A stretch of DNA of 64,000 nucleotides. Origin: an uncultured Ruminiclostridium sp. Its GTDB lineage: Bacteria; Bacillota; Clostridia; Oscillospirales; Ruminococcaceae. The DNA lies in assembly GCA_947623915.1 (NCBI GenBank), contig CANQIB010000006.1, positions 61,525-125,524 of the forward strand, written 5' to 3'. Below, piece by piece: positions 17,789 through 26,108 of the stretch. Both the position numbers and the translations under genes were made by a program. A model generated the notes under the pieces. The model saw nothing but the letters and a program-made list of their open reading frames with translations. It did no database searches and was not told where the DNA came from. How positions within the stretch are numbered: the first letter of the stretch is position 1; every line of letters starts with the position of its first letter.

Positions 17789-18425
17789 ATATCTTTGAGT
17801 AACCGTGCGCGTTTATCAGCGCATCGACCTTTTGTTTTGCCTTGCACATCGGACATTCCGAGGGGGTGTGGCTCTCGTAGCCGGGGAAATCCTCAAGACT
17901 GAATATGGAGTGGACTTCTATCCCCGCGACCTCGCTTATCGCGCTGAACAAAGCGGCGACGCTCACAAGCTGTCCGTTGTAGTATCTCAGGCAGTCCATG
18001 CACCTGCTTATCGTCCAGCCGGTAGACGCGCTGGAAATAAGCAGAAGTATGCGCTTGCCCCATATCATCGGCTGGGTATCGTCGCGAAATATCATCTGAT
18101 TGTTGCTGTCCAGCTCCGGCGTTACCACGTTTATATCCTTGTCGCTGTTTATCGAATGAGAATGGCCGGTACACAGATCTTCCGCCAGCAGCGCCCCTAT
18201 CATCTGAGTGCCCTCAAGGCAGACTATCGTATCTATCGGAGTGGAAACATATATCCTTTCCAGCTCGTCCGCGGCCGCTTTCGCGTCCTTGTATCTGCGC
18301 CTCAGCTTGTTGAGATCCACATAATAGTTGACGTGGGAATGGTTGGTGGCAAAATGACCGGGAATGATACCTATTTTGATACGGCTGTTTTTGCTGTGGG
18401 TGATCTCCTGTGTACGGTTTTCCAT
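17787..18425 (-). CDS. orotate-phosphoribosyltransferase-like protein with degenerate PRPP loop
   Basis: A 212-residue protein with the general plan of type I phosphoribosyltransferases. IDTIVCLEGTQMIGALLA is the central strand and helix, and the predicted PRPP-binding segment reads ILLLISSASTGWT. Active enzymes have a pair of acidic residues here (as in VDDVITTG); both are absent. The C-terminus carries a CPMCKAK pair of cysteines. Such genes are often labelled orotate phosphoribosyltransferase in Clostridia. Catalysis is doubtful, and a binding or regulatory role is equally possible. AAGGAG precedes the ATG. A strong promoter and a leader hairpin lie upstream. Confidence 0.7.
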   Translation of the reverse strand: MENRTQEITHSKNSRIKIGIIPGHFATNHSHVNYYVDLNKLRRRYKDAKAAADELERIYVSTPIDTIVCLEGTQMIGALLAEDLCTGHSHSINSDKDINVVTPELDSNNQMIFRDDTQPMIWGKRILLLISSASTGWTISRCMDCLRYYNGQLVSVAALFSAISEVAGIEVHSIFSLEDFPGYESHTPSECPMCKAKQKVDALINAHGYSKI

Positions 18426-18459
18426 TGTTTTCTCCTTATGTGCTTTTTATTAACTTAGA

Positions 18460-18499
18460 CTGTACCCGCTTTTGCCTTTGCAAAAATAAAAGGGTACAG
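18460..18499 (-). promoter_or_regulatory. hairpin in the leader of the phosphoribosyltransferase-like gene
   Basis: Arms CTGTACCC (18460-18467) and GGGTACAG (18492-18499), extended inside by a TTTT/AAAA pairing, within the roughly 80-nt 5' UTR predicted from the promoter at 18515-18543. Such a structure could be an attenuator or protein-binding site; no known riboswitch is recognised. Confidence 0.5.
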
Positions 18500-18514
18500 A
18501 CTGACTGTAAGTAA

Positions 18515-18543
18515 ATTGTATCATATTATCATAAAAAAATCAA
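18515..18543 (-). promoter_or_regulatory. promoter of the phosphoribosyltransferase-like gene
   Basis: On the minus strand TTGATT (18543-18538), 17-bp spacer, TACAAT (18520-18515). Confidence 0.7.
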
Positions 18544-18752
18544 CCCTTTCATTAAAAATTTGTTTAAAACGCAGAAAAGCCGCTCCGCCGCGTTTCGCCT
18601 TATACGGCGGGCGTTCACGGACGCGGCAAAAATTTTGCCGTCCGACCGTTTTCCCGAAATTTCGCGGGAAAGGTGTGATATTATGAATAAAAAGCGTACT
18701 GTTATCATAAAAGTCGGCGGCTTTTGTACGGCCGACGGAAAGGACGAGCGTT
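18544..18752. other. spoIIA upstream region with inverted repeats
   Basis: This is the rest of the 327-bp gap before spoIIAA. It holds a perfect inverted repeat with arms CGGCAAAA and TTTTGCCG (18624-18640). Another has arms TTTCCCG and CGGGAAA (18650-18671), centred on the palindrome CGAAATTTCG. No convincing sigma-H promoter could be fixed by eye. A short open frame from ATG 18683 runs through into spoIIAA out of frame and is not supported as a gene. Confidence 0.4.
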
Positions 18753-19052
18753 ATGAAGCTGAACATCACACGCGGCGACAAATACCTTTGCGCGGCGATA
18801 GGCGGAGATATAGACCATCACAGCGCGTCGGAGATACGCATACGGCTGGACGGCGAGATACAGCGCGCCATGCCGTCCATGCTGATACTGGACTTTTCCG
18901 AGGTGGATTTTTGCGACAGCTCCGGCATAGGGCTTATCTTGGGCCGCCAACGCCTTATGGAATCGGTAGGCGGCGGACTGACGGTCAAAAATCCGTCCCC
19001 CGCGGTAAGAAAATTGCTTATGCTGGCGGGACTGTCCCGCCTTGTGACTTGA
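18753..19052 (+). CDS. spoIIAA: anti-sigma F factor antagonist SpoIIAA
   Basis: STAS-domain protein of 99 residues that frees sigma-F from SpoIIAB in the forespore. LILDFSEVDFCDSSGIGLILGR contains the serine phosphorylated by SpoIIAB (Ser56 or Ser57, in DSSG). GAAAGGA precedes the ATG. It is the first gene of spoIIAA-spoIIAB-sigF, 23 bp before spoIIAB. No dacF precedes it, unlike in Bacillus. Confidence 0.95.
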   Translation: MKLNITRGDKYLCAAIGGDIDHHSASEIRIRLDGEIQRAMPSMLILDFSEVDFCDSSGIGLILGRQRLMESVGGGLTVKNPSPAVRKLLMLAGLSRLVT

Positions 19053-19075
19053 CGAAGTTTTGAAAGGAAAAAAAG

Positions 19076-19522
19076 ATGGCAAAAAGAGAATTTGACAATT
19101 ATTTTAAAATGACCTTGCCCGCGCTTTCCCGCAACGAAAGCTATGCGAGAGCCGCCGTCGCGGCGTTTGCCGCGCAGCTCGACCCCACGATAGAGGAGCT
19201 GAGCGACATAAAATCGGCGGTGTCCGAGGCGGTGACGAACTGCATAATACACGCCTATGCGGATAAGGGCGGAAAAATAGAGCTGACCTGCCGACTGTAC
19301 GACGGCGGGATATACATAAAGGTAAGGGACAAGGGCTGCGGGATAGCGGATATCGAGCAGGCGATGACTCCGCTGTACAGCACGGGACCGCAGGGAGAAT
19401 GTGCGGGGCTGGGCTTTTCGGTCATGGAGAGCTTTACCGACCGATTAAAGGTATCATCTGCGGTGGGGCGGGGCACCACCGTTATCATGGAAAAGAAAAT
19501 AACCAAAAAGGCAGTTGTATGA
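19076..19522 (+). CDS. spoIIAB: anti-sigma F factor / serine kinase SpoIIAB
   Basis: GHKL-fold kinase of 148 residues that holds sigma-F and phosphorylates SpoIIAA. The N-box is SEAVTNCIIHAYADKGG, the G1 box VRDKGCGIAD, and the G2 box GLGFSVMESF, with a conserved LKVSSAVGRGTTV end. GAAAGGA precedes the ATG. Its stop overlaps the sigF start as ATGA, so the anti-sigma and sigma factor are made in step. Confidence 0.95.
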   Translation: MAKREFDNYFKMTLPALSRNESYARAAVAAFAAQLDPTIEELSDIKSAVSEAVTNCIIHAYADKGGKIELTCRLYDGGIYIKVRDKGCGIADIEQAMTPLYSTGPQGECAGLGFSVMESFTDRLKVSSAVGRGTTVIMEKKITKKAVV

Positions 19523-20181
19523 AACAGCGCGACAACTCCTTCATAACGGAGCATATCCCGCTGGTACATTCCGTCGCCTCAAAATTTCGGGGCAGGGGGA
19601 TAGAATACGACGAGCTTTTCTCCGCCGGACTGATGGGGCTGGTCAAAGCGGGGAACCGCTTTGAGCCGGAGCGCGGGCTCAAATTTTCCACCTATGCCGT
19701 GCCGGTGATAATAGGCGAGATAAAGCAGCTTTTTCGTGACAGCGGAACGGTAAAGGTCAGCCGCCCGCTAAAGGAGCTGTCCCTGAAAATATGCCGTCTG
19801 CGCGACGAAATGCGGCAAAACGGCGAAGAACCCAGACTAAGCGAGCTTGCCGACCGCCTCGGCGTAAGCTGCGAACAGGCGGCGCTGGCGCTGTCCGCGG
19901 CACAGCCCGCGATATCGCTCACCGTGTACGACGACGAAGAGAACGACGCGAAACAGCTTGACGTAGCGGTACAGCCGCCGCAGCTCTCCTCGGTGGAGAA
20001 AATAGCGCTGCGCCAGTCGCTGCAAAGGTTAGAGGCGCAGGACAGACGGCTGATATGGTTAAGATACGGCGAGGAGCTGACTCAAAGCAAGACCGCCGAG
20101 ATACTGGGAATGACCCAGGTGCAGGTGTCCCGCCGCGAGAAAAAGATACTGGAAAAGCTCCGCGCCGAGCTTTTATGTTAA
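19519..20181 (+). CDS. sigF: RNA polymerase sigma factor F, forespore-specific
   Basis: Sigma factor of 220 residues of the SigF/SigG type. Region 2 contains EYDELFSAGLMGLVKAGNRFEP and KFSTYAVPVIIGEIKQLFRD (core binding and -10 recognition). Region 3 follows, with VSRPLKELSLKI. Region 4 helix-turn-helix is LTQSKTAEILGMTQVQVSRREKKIL. The start at 19519 (MKQRDNSF) overlaps the spoIIAB stop; an upstream GTG in the same frame lies inside spoIIAB and is not credible. The third gene of the spoIIA operon, it directs early forespore transcription. Confidence 0.96.
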   Translation: MKQRDNSFITEHIPLVHSVASKFRGRGIEYDELFSAGLMGLVKAGNRFEPERGLKFSTYAVPVIIGEIKQLFRDSGTVKVSRPLKELSLKICRLRDEMRQNGEEPRLSELADRLGVSCEQAALALSAAQPAISLTVYDDEENDAKQLDVAVQPPQLSSVEKIALRQSLQRLEAQDRRLIWLRYGEELTQSKTAEILGMTQVQVSRREKKILEKLRAELLC

Positions 20182-20182
20182 A

Positions 20183-20207
20183 ACCCCGCGGCTTAAAAAC
20201 GCGGGGT
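20183..20207 (-). terminator. hairpin between converging sigF and SDR genes
   Basis: Arms ACCCCGCG and CGCGGGGT. Read on the minus strand it is followed by TTTTAAC, so it may end the surface-polymer operon; on the plus strand there is no T-run. Confidence 0.55.
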
Positions 20208-20212
20208 CGGAG

Positions 20213-21265
20213 TTATTCGTTCATTCCTGCTATCAATTCGTCGAACATCTGTTCAAGCCCTATTTTTGCTTTCCAACCGAGCTTTTGCAGCTTGTCGGTA
20301 CAAAGATTTAATCTTACTTTCGGGTTGTAGCCCAGCTTTCCCGCGTCCGGCGCAATGTCGAAAACCAGCTTGCTGCCGCTTTGCGGATAACGGTTTATCA
20401 GCAGCTCCGCCATGCCGCGTATCGAAATAAAGGTGTCGGGATTCGCGGCGTTGTACGCCTGTCCCGTTTCGCCTTTCAGCAAAACGGTAAGTATGGCGCG
20501 TATAGCGTCGTCCACACTGCAATAGTTGCGCTCGGTGCTGCCGTCGGTCTTTAACACTATGTCCTTGCCCTCCGTCACGCTGCGCGCAAACTGCGCGAAT
20601 ACACGGTTATCGGTACGGCTGACTCCCGCGCCGAACGTCTGGCATAAACGCACGACCTTGGCGGGTACGCCGTACTCCGACGCATATGCCGCGCACATAC
20701 ACTCCGCCATGCGCTTGCTTTCGGAATAGCTGCTGCGCACGCTCATGCTGTCCAACCGCCCGTTGGTATCCTCGGTCACGCTTTGAGTATCAAGCTCCAC
20801 CACTCCGTAAACTTCCAGCGAGGAGAGATATACCATGCTCTTTACCTTTGTCTTTGCGGCAAGCTCCAGCAGGTTCTCCGTGCCGCGCAAAGCCGTGGCT
20901 ATCGTTTCGGCGGGACGGTCGACGAAATCCCTTGAGCCGGTCATGCTCGCCCCGTGTATTATATAGTCGGGCATAAGCTCTTTTGAAAACGGCTCGGTTA
21001 TATCCTGTACGACAAACTCGACGCCGTCGGCATATTTAAAAAGCGCGCGCGCTTTTTCCTCATTACGCACGGCGGCAAGCACCGTAAGTCCGAGCGCGCG
21101 CTCCTTATTCGCGTTCAGCAGCGACAGCGCGAGCTGTCCGCCTATCAGTCCGGTCGCGCCGGTAACCAATATCCTGCTGCCTTTCAGCTTATCCCAAGGT
21201 ATCGAATCGTCGCTTACGGCACGGTCGACCGCCTGCTGTACCATGATATTATCGGATATTTTCAT
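20213..21265 (-). CDS. NAD-dependent epimerase/dehydratase (extended SDR)
   Basis: Nucleotide-sugar-type SDR of 350 residues. ILVTGATGLIGG (about 31-42) is the NAD-binding glycine motif, and VYLSSLEVYG leads to the catalytic YSESK pair. C-terminal ERNYCSVDDAIRAI matches the substrate-side block of UDP-sugar epimerases. Substrate unknown: a nucleotide sugar, or a CDP-polyol precursor, since the operon has an IspD/TarI-like cytidylyltransferase. It is the last gene of a five-gene minus-strand operon, 24 bp after the acyltransferase gene, with AAAGGAG before the ATG. Confidence 0.88.
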   Translation of the reverse strand: MKISDNIMVQQAVDRAVSDDSIPWDKLKGSRILVTGATGLIGGQLALSLLNANKERALGLTVLAAVRNEEKARALFKYADGVEFVVQDITEPFSKELMPDYIIHGASMTGSRDFVDRPAETIATALRGTENLLELAAKTKVKSMVYLSSLEVYGVVELDTQSVTEDTNGRLDSMSVRSSYSESKRMAECMCAAYASEYGVPAKVVRLCQTFGAGVSRTDNRVFAQFARSVTEGKDIVLKTDGSTERNYCSVDDAIRAILTVLLKGETGQAYNAANPDTFISIRGMAELLINRYPQSGSKLVFDIAPDAGKLGYNPKVRLNLCTDKLQKLGWKAKIGLEQMFDELIAGMNE

Positions 21266-21289
21266 AATGACCCGCTCCTTTCACGGCAG

Positions 21290-22357
21290 TTATTTTTTAG
21301 CGTTTAGCTCCGGCTTTTCCCACCGGCTTATCTTTATTTTTGCCAGCAGCTCAAACGGGATAGAAAACGGCTTCAGCGAAAGCACTACCGTTATCGCGGC
21401 AACAATCACCGTAACGAGCAGCATACCTTTTCTTGATAAAAACGGTTGGTACCATTTGTAATGCATGTAAGACAGATAAATAAATTTGTGGAGTATGTAA
21501 ACCGCAAGCGTGCGTGAACCCAGCTTTGAGAAAAAGGCTTTTCCCCTCGGCACCAGCAGCATAAAGCTGAAACACAGCATAAGCGCCGCGACAAAGAATA
21601 TCACGCGGTTTATAAACATGAGCGGCAGCTCGGTGAAATTTATAAGTTCTGCGCTGTAGTAGTTGTAATTCCCCATCATAATACGTTCGGGTATCATGTC
21701 CGGATAAAAATATCCCAGTATAAGGAACATTATCACAACCAGCACGGCGGCTATCTGGGAATAAATGTTTCGGTATTTGAAAAGCCATTCTTTTTTGAAA
21801 TAATATCCTACAAGGAAAAACGGAAAATGACTTATCGCTCTGCTCATGCTGAGGAAATTGCCGACGGCGGTATCATACCCTATCGCCAAAGCGCAAAGCA
21901 CCGCGAGCAGCATAGCTACGACCGGCTTTAGTCTTGCTATATACGGAAGAATTATAAACCACATGACTAAGCACAAAAGATACCACAGCGAGCTGCGCGG
22001 ATGAAGTATGCTTTTTGGCATATCGGTAGTACCAAGGACAAAATATTCAAACAGCGAAACGCTGAGCTGCGCTGCGAGATAGTAAATAATATAGGTAAAA
22101 ACCCGCTGCGTTCTTATCCTGCCGTCGGCGACGACATAGCTTTTGGCAAAATAGCCGGAGATCATGATAAGACACGGCATATGCATAGTGTATATTACAG
22201 TCCAAAGCATATCCGCTTCATGGACGGAAGATCTGAAAGCGGAAAGAGCGTGAGCCCATACCACCATAAATATGAGAATAAATTTTGCGTTGTCAAAATA
22301 ATATTCTCTGCCTTTTGCGTCGGCATAATCGGTCGAAAAATATCCTAAAAACTTCAT
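21290..22357 (-). CDS. membrane acyltransferase (fucose 4-O-acetylase / acyltransferase-3 like)
   Basis: Integral membrane protein of 355 residues with about ten hydrophobic segments. The first membrane helix carries the conserved histidine in VVWAHALSAF, followed by an outside loop and the PCLIMISGYF block typical of acyltransferase-3 and fucose-4-O-acetylase-like proteins, which O-acetylate surface glycans. I start at ATG 22357, directly after GAAAGGAAAAG; an upstream GTG at 22375 would add six residues. It lies between the cytidylyltransferase and SDR genes, so it probably acetylates the polymer. Confidence 0.85.
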   Translation of the reverse strand: MKFLGYFSTDYADAKGREYYFDNAKFILIFMVVWAHALSAFRSSVHEADMLWTVIYTMHMPCLIMISGYFAKSYVVADGRIRTQRVFTYIIYYLAAQLSVSLFEYFVLGTTDMPKSILHPRSSLWYLLCLVMWFIILPYIARLKPVVAMLLAVLCALAIGYDTAVGNFLSMSRAISHFPFFLVGYYFKKEWLFKYRNIYSQIAAVLVVIMFLILGYFYPDMIPERIMMGNYNYYSAELINFTELPLMFINRVIFFVAALMLCFSFMLLVPRGKAFFSKLGSRTLAVYILHKFIYLSYMHYKWYQPFLSRKGMLLVTVIVAAITVVLSLKPFSIPFELLAKIKISRWEKPELNAKK

Positions 22358-22382
22358 CTTTTCCTTTCGCTGCACAAGTGGT

Positions 22383-23132
22383 CTAATTCTTTAAAATACC
22401 GGAGGTAAGTCCTATGCCGAACGCCTGTTCGTTTTCCTTATACTGGAGCAGAGCGCGGTACATATATACGTCCTCCGGCGTCGTTACCTTGATATTTCCG
22501 CGGTTGCCCTCCACCATATACGCCTCATATCCCAGACTCCTTATCAGCGTGCAGGAATCCACGAGATTGTCGTATCTGCTCTCGGTGGCGCGCACCTTGT
22601 CGTGTGCGGCGATAATATCTTTAAGGTAAAAGCTCTGCGGAGCCTGCGCGGCGTAGGTGTCCTTGCGGTAAGGCACGGTCTCCACCATTTTGCCGGTAGT
22701 ACTGGTCAGTATCGTTTCAAAACACGGCGTACAGGTGACGGCGTTGCCGTTTTTCTTTACTCCCGCTATATTTCGGGAAATGGTGTCGTAGGATACCCAC
22801 GGGCGGACTCCGTCGTGGATAAGCACTACTGAATCGGGCGGATTATCCTGCTCGGCGCGCTTGAGCGTGTTGTAAATGGAATCCTGTCCCGTTTCACCGC
22901 CCGGCACTATATCCGCCAGCTTGCTTATCATGTGCTTTTTCGCCAGCTTATCCATATGCGGGATATACTCTTTTACCATCGACATATATATCTTGTCTAT
23001 CTCGGGGTGTTCCTCAAACAGCTCAAGAGTATGGATGATTATCGGCTTGCCGTTTATCTCCAAAAACTGCTTGGGTATGCCCGCGCCCATCCTCACTCCG
23101 AAACCGCCCGCGAAAATAATAGCGATGTTCAT
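22383..23132 (-). CDS. IspD/TarI-like cytidylyltransferase
   Basis: A 249-residue CTP:polyol-phosphate cytidylyltransferase. The N-terminal IIFAGGFGVRMGAGIPKQF is the CTP-binding loop of IspD and TarI. VLIHDGVRPWVS carries the conserved metal/CTP Asp, and TPEDVYMYRALL lies near the end. It could be IspD (MEP pathway), but its place between a TagF-like and an acyltransferase gene favours a TarI-type role making CDP-ribitol or another CDP-polyol for the surface polymer. No TarJ-type alcohol dehydrogenase is beside it; the SDR two genes on may supply the reduction. GGAGG precedes the ATG. Confidence 0.85.
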   Translation of the reverse strand: MNIAIIFAGGFGVRMGAGIPKQFLEINGKPIIIHTLELFEEHPEIDKIYMSMVKEYIPHMDKLAKKHMISKLADIVPGGETGQDSIYNTLKRAEQDNPPDSVVLIHDGVRPWVSYDTISRNIAGVKKNGNAVTCTPCFETILTSTTGKMVETVPYRKDTYAAQAPQSFYLKDIIAAHDKVRATESRYDNLVDSCTLIRSLGYEAYMVEGNRGNIKVTTPEDVYMYRALLQYKENEQAFGIGLTSGILKN

Positions 23133-23188
23133 TTTTATACCTCCGATTTATTTGTTCAAAAATTGACCGGATAGGAAAGATCCTTTTA

Positions 23189-24463
23189 TCAGCCTATCAA
23201 CTGTTCCATTAAGTCCACAACTTGCTTTGCTGCTGTTCCGTTTTCCTTGCACCCGCGGTCAAGTAAAAACTTCTCTTTCTTTCTGTCATACAGCTCTTGA
23301 TCAAAATTCAAAATATTTTCATATAACTCACGGTTGTTTTCCGCAATAGGAAAAGGAGTACTGTCCAGCGGATAATAAAATCCGCGTTCCGAATCGTATT
23401 CTTTTAAATCGTTCGCATAGATAAATCCGGGCTTTCCTGTAAGCACAAAGTCACATATCCAACTGGAATAATCGGTTATGCCTGCATCGCACACCGCCAT
23501 AATTTCCTGAATGTCGGAATACAGGTTCCCGTTCAGTACATACGGATTGTTTTTGATCGCCTGTACATTTTCAAGAGCTTTAGCGACTTTGAAATGGTAT
23601 CTGTTGAGTATATACCATTCGCCGCCGAATCTTTGACGTAAAGCGTCTAAAAGCATATCGTAATCTATGTCGTAGCAGTCTATATTTTTGGCGTCACGAA
23701 ATGTCGGAGCATATAAAACGAATTTCGTTGTATTTTCATCGGCGTCCGTAAGGTCATACAGCTGATACAGCTTTTGCCTTATTTCACGTTTGCGTTCTTC
23801 GCCGCAGAATAAAATATCGTTTCTGGGGTGACCGTATTCAAAGATTTGGATTTTCGTGTCTTTCCAATATGTGCTGCGGTAAACATCCGTTTCAAACGAT
23901 GAGTTGGATATCATGTAGTTTGTTATTTTACCGGCAATTTTCGCGGCTTTTGCCCATTTTTTCTGTACGATCTTATCCGAATCAATTCTTTTCAAGCCCA
24001 TTGAACCGTGCCATGTATCTATATATATCTGATTTTTCTTTTTCGGAACATACTCCCACGGAAAGCAAACGGCATTATCTATCCAGAATTTTGCACTTGC
24101 CATTTCATAAAAATGTTCAATAGAGTTGCGGACGACTACCCTTACGCCTTCGGGGCAGGGCAGAGGAAGACGTGTAGCACCTTTTTGGTCGAGGACGTAA
24201 ACCAGATCCCAGTCAAGACCTCGTCGAAGTATCTCGTCGCATATATAAGCCGGATTACATTGATATTGATTTGCGTAGTGCATAAAAACTACTTTTTTTG
24301 GCTCAACTTCCGTACCTGAAGAGATAAAGCGGCGAGCAACAGCAGCTATTCCTCTGTCAATAGACTTCCTTATTTTTAAAAAAACATTTTTTAAAAAAGA
24401 CCCTTCCGCCATTGCTTTAACAAAAACGGACGGCTTTTTGCCGGGAATGTATCTTTTTGCCAT
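23189..24463 (-). CDS. CDP-glycerol/ribitol phosphotransferase (TagF/TarL-like), AT-rich
   Basis: Membrane-associated polymerase-type transferase of 424 residues that adds polyol-phosphate units from a CDP-polyol. Key family motifs: DTWHGSMGLKRI with its catalytic His, ISNSSFETDVYRSTYW, GHPRNDILF, LYAPTFRD, and the CDP-binding ITDYSSWICDFVL. A basic N-terminus may bind the membrane. I start at ATG 24463; AGGAGG lies 13 bases upstream, and the TTG at 24475 is too close to it. The gene is clearly richer in A and T than its neighbours and uses different codons, a sign of separate acquisition. Confidence 0.88.
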   Translation of the reverse strand: MAKRYIPGKKPSVFVKAMAEGSFLKNVFLKIRKSIDRGIAAVARRFISSGTEVEPKKVVFMHYANQYQCNPAYICDEILRRGLDWDLVYVLDQKGATRLPLPCPEGVRVVVRNSIEHFYEMASAKFWIDNAVCFPWEYVPKKKNQIYIDTWHGSMGLKRIDSDKIVQKKWAKAAKIAGKITNYMISNSSFETDVYRSTYWKDTKIQIFEYGHPRNDILFCGEERKREIRQKLYQLYDLTDADENTTKFVLYAPTFRDAKNIDCYDIDYDMLLDALRQRFGGEWYILNRYHFKVAKALENVQAIKNNPYVLNGNLYSDIQEIMAVCDAGITDYSSWICDFVLTGKPGFIYANDLKEYDSERGFYYPLDSTPFPIAENNRELYENILNFDQELYDRKKEKFLLDRGCKENGTAAKQVVDLMEQLIG

Positions 24464-24519
24464 ATGATCGGTCAATCCTCCTAAATATGTTCTACAAAAG
24501 CGTTTTCGATTTCTCTTTT

Positions 24520-25995
24520 TTATTGCCGAAACGCAGCGGGTAAATCATCGTACTCCCCGAAATCCACTTCGACGATGTCGTGACCCGCTTTGCGCAGGCT
24601 GGCGGGTATCCATTCGTTATAATTTCGGTAGGAATATTCCAGATATTCCTCGGCTTTTGCGGGAATTGGATAGTATTTTCCGCCGAACAGGGCATAGCGC
24701 TCTCCCTTTAACCATTCTTCGGGAAAAGCTCCGTGCCTGAGATGTTCGCCTGTGCCGTCGTACAAAAAGCCGGTGTTCTTCTTTTCGTAGCGGCGTATCA
24801 CCTTTTCCTGCTTTTTTTCCAGCTTTTTTATGTCTGTTCTCTTTATATAAGCGGTCGCAAGGGAGCAAAGCCATTTGAGCTTGCCGTAAAAGTGCATCGG
24901 CGTGCCCGCCCATTTGTGAAACACCGCCGAACGCGCAAGCAGCGTGCGGAAGATATGCCACCGCTGCATCAAAGGGCTTTTCGCCGTTTTATCATGGACG
25001 AATATATCTATAAATATCCCCTGTTCCATATCCTCAAACTGCGACGAAAACCTTGTGACGAACTTCGTCCCCTTTAAACGCAGCTTGGTGAAAACGCTGT
25101 GGTACTGCGGGTCGGTGTCCGCCGACTGGAAAAAGAATTTCCCGCCGCTCTCGCTTTTTATCGCCGTGAGGAATTTTTCGTATTCCCCGCGCAGCATCAT
25201 AACGTCTATGTCGTCGTCCCACGGTATTATACCGTCGTGCCGCACCGCGCCGAGCAAAGTGCCCCCGCCGAGAAAATACTTTATCCCGTGTTTTTTGCAG
25301 ATACGGTCAAATTCCTCCAGCAGCTTTATAAGCAGCGATTGCAGCAGCGCCAGCTTTCCGTTGTAGGTGTTGTCAAAATAAAACCGCTCGTTCGGTCTGC
25401 CGTTGTAAAAGTCCAGCATATATCTGCCGTCCTCGCAGCTTATCATCGGAACGTAACCCTTGTCCGAAAGAAGCGCCGCGGGAATTGCGGGCTTACCGTG
25501 TCCGGCATAGTATACCCCGTTTTCCAGCTCGGCTCGGTTGGCGATAAGAAACATAAGTCCGCCGAACATATCCAAAAAGGAGGTACAGTCGTTTTCCTCC
25601 GCCCTCATGCCGTCAAGCTCCGCACCCGCGCCGTACAGCCCGCCGCAGTACAATACCCGCGCGCTTTTTTTAACGCCGCCGTTTATGCAGATACAAAATT
25701 CTTCGCAGCCGTCGGGACAGGCGAGTCCGCCTCCCGAAACTTCCCGCTGCGCCGTTATCACTATCGAGCCGTCGGGCAGGGCGGCTTTGCCGTCCGAGCA
25801 GACCAGCCGTGTTTTTATCCCGTAACGCGCGCAAAGACCCTCAAATATACCTCTCAGCGTTTCACAGATAAGGCTGTCCTTTTCTATAAGCGTATATATA
25901 GTTTTCCCGTCAAACGCCGACGGCTTTACGCCCTTTACGTCTAACGCCCTTTTTACCCAGTCGTCACGGTAATCGTTCAAAAACCTGTTTATCAT
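24520..25995 (-). CDS. LicD-family protein with a degenerate N-terminal SDR-like half
   Basis: A 491-residue protein. From about residue 215 it is a LicD-type nucleotidyl/phosphocholine transferase: FLGGGTLLGAVRHDG followed by PWDDDIDVMM, whose Asp cluster binds metal. LicD proteins attach phosphocholine or polyol-phosphates to teichoic acids and glycans. Residues 1-200 are not LicD. They share a scattered pattern with the SDR encoded 4 kb downstream (for example KSARVLYCGGLYG against KSMVYLSSLEVYG) but lack both the glycine motif and the YxxxK pair. First gene of the polymer operon; TAAGGG precedes the ATG. Confidence 0.82.
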   Translation of the reverse strand: MINRFLNDYRDDWVKRALDVKGVKPSAFDGKTIYTLIEKDSLICETLRGIFEGLCARYGIKTRLVCSDGKAALPDGSIVITAQREVSGGGLACPDGCEEFCICINGGVKKSARVLYCGGLYGAGAELDGMRAEENDCTSFLDMFGGLMFLIANRAELENGVYYAGHGKPAIPAALLSDKGYVPMISCEDGRYMLDFYNGRPNERFYFDNTYNGKLALLQSLLIKLLEEFDRICKKHGIKYFLGGGTLLGAVRHDGIIPWDDDIDVMMLRGEYEKFLTAIKSESGGKFFFQSADTDPQYHSVFTKLRLKGTKFVTRFSSQFEDMEQGIFIDIFVHDKTAKSPLMQRWHIFRTLLARSAVFHKWAGTPMHFYGKLKWLCSLATAYIKRTDIKKLEKKQEKVIRRYEKKNTGFLYDGTGEHLRHGAFPEEWLKGERYALFGGKYYPIPAKAEEYLEYSYRNYNEWIPASLRKAGHDIVEVDFGEYDDLPAAFRQ

Positions 25996-26031
25996 CAATA
26001 TCCCTTATCCGAACAGTATACGCCCGTTCCG

Positions 26032-26054
26032 CCCGCCGCTGCATAAACGGCGGG
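26032..26054 (-). other. leader hairpin of the licD operon
   Basis: Arms CCCGCCG and CGGCGGG in the roughly 78-nt leader predicted between the promoter at 26080-26108 and the licD-like start. No T-run follows, so it is not an obvious attenuator. Confidence 0.5.
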
Positions 26055-26079
26055 GGAGGGTAAGATCACATACGTTTTA

Positions 26080-26108
26080 AGTATAGCATAAAAAGCGTTT
26101 TATGTCAA
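26080..26108 (-). promoter_or_regulatory. promoter of the licD surface-polymer operon
   Basis: On the minus strand TTGACA (26108-26103), 17-bp spacer, TATACT (26085-26080). It overlaps the last codons of the upstream tagF-like gene, so the five-gene operon can be expressed separately from secA2-mnmE-tagF. Confidence 0.8.

Noticed and set aside
18683..18752. A short open frame (MNKKRTVIIKVGG) upstream of spoIIAA as a small gene
   Set aside because: It has no convincing ribosome-binding site and reads out of frame through spoIIAA without a natural end.
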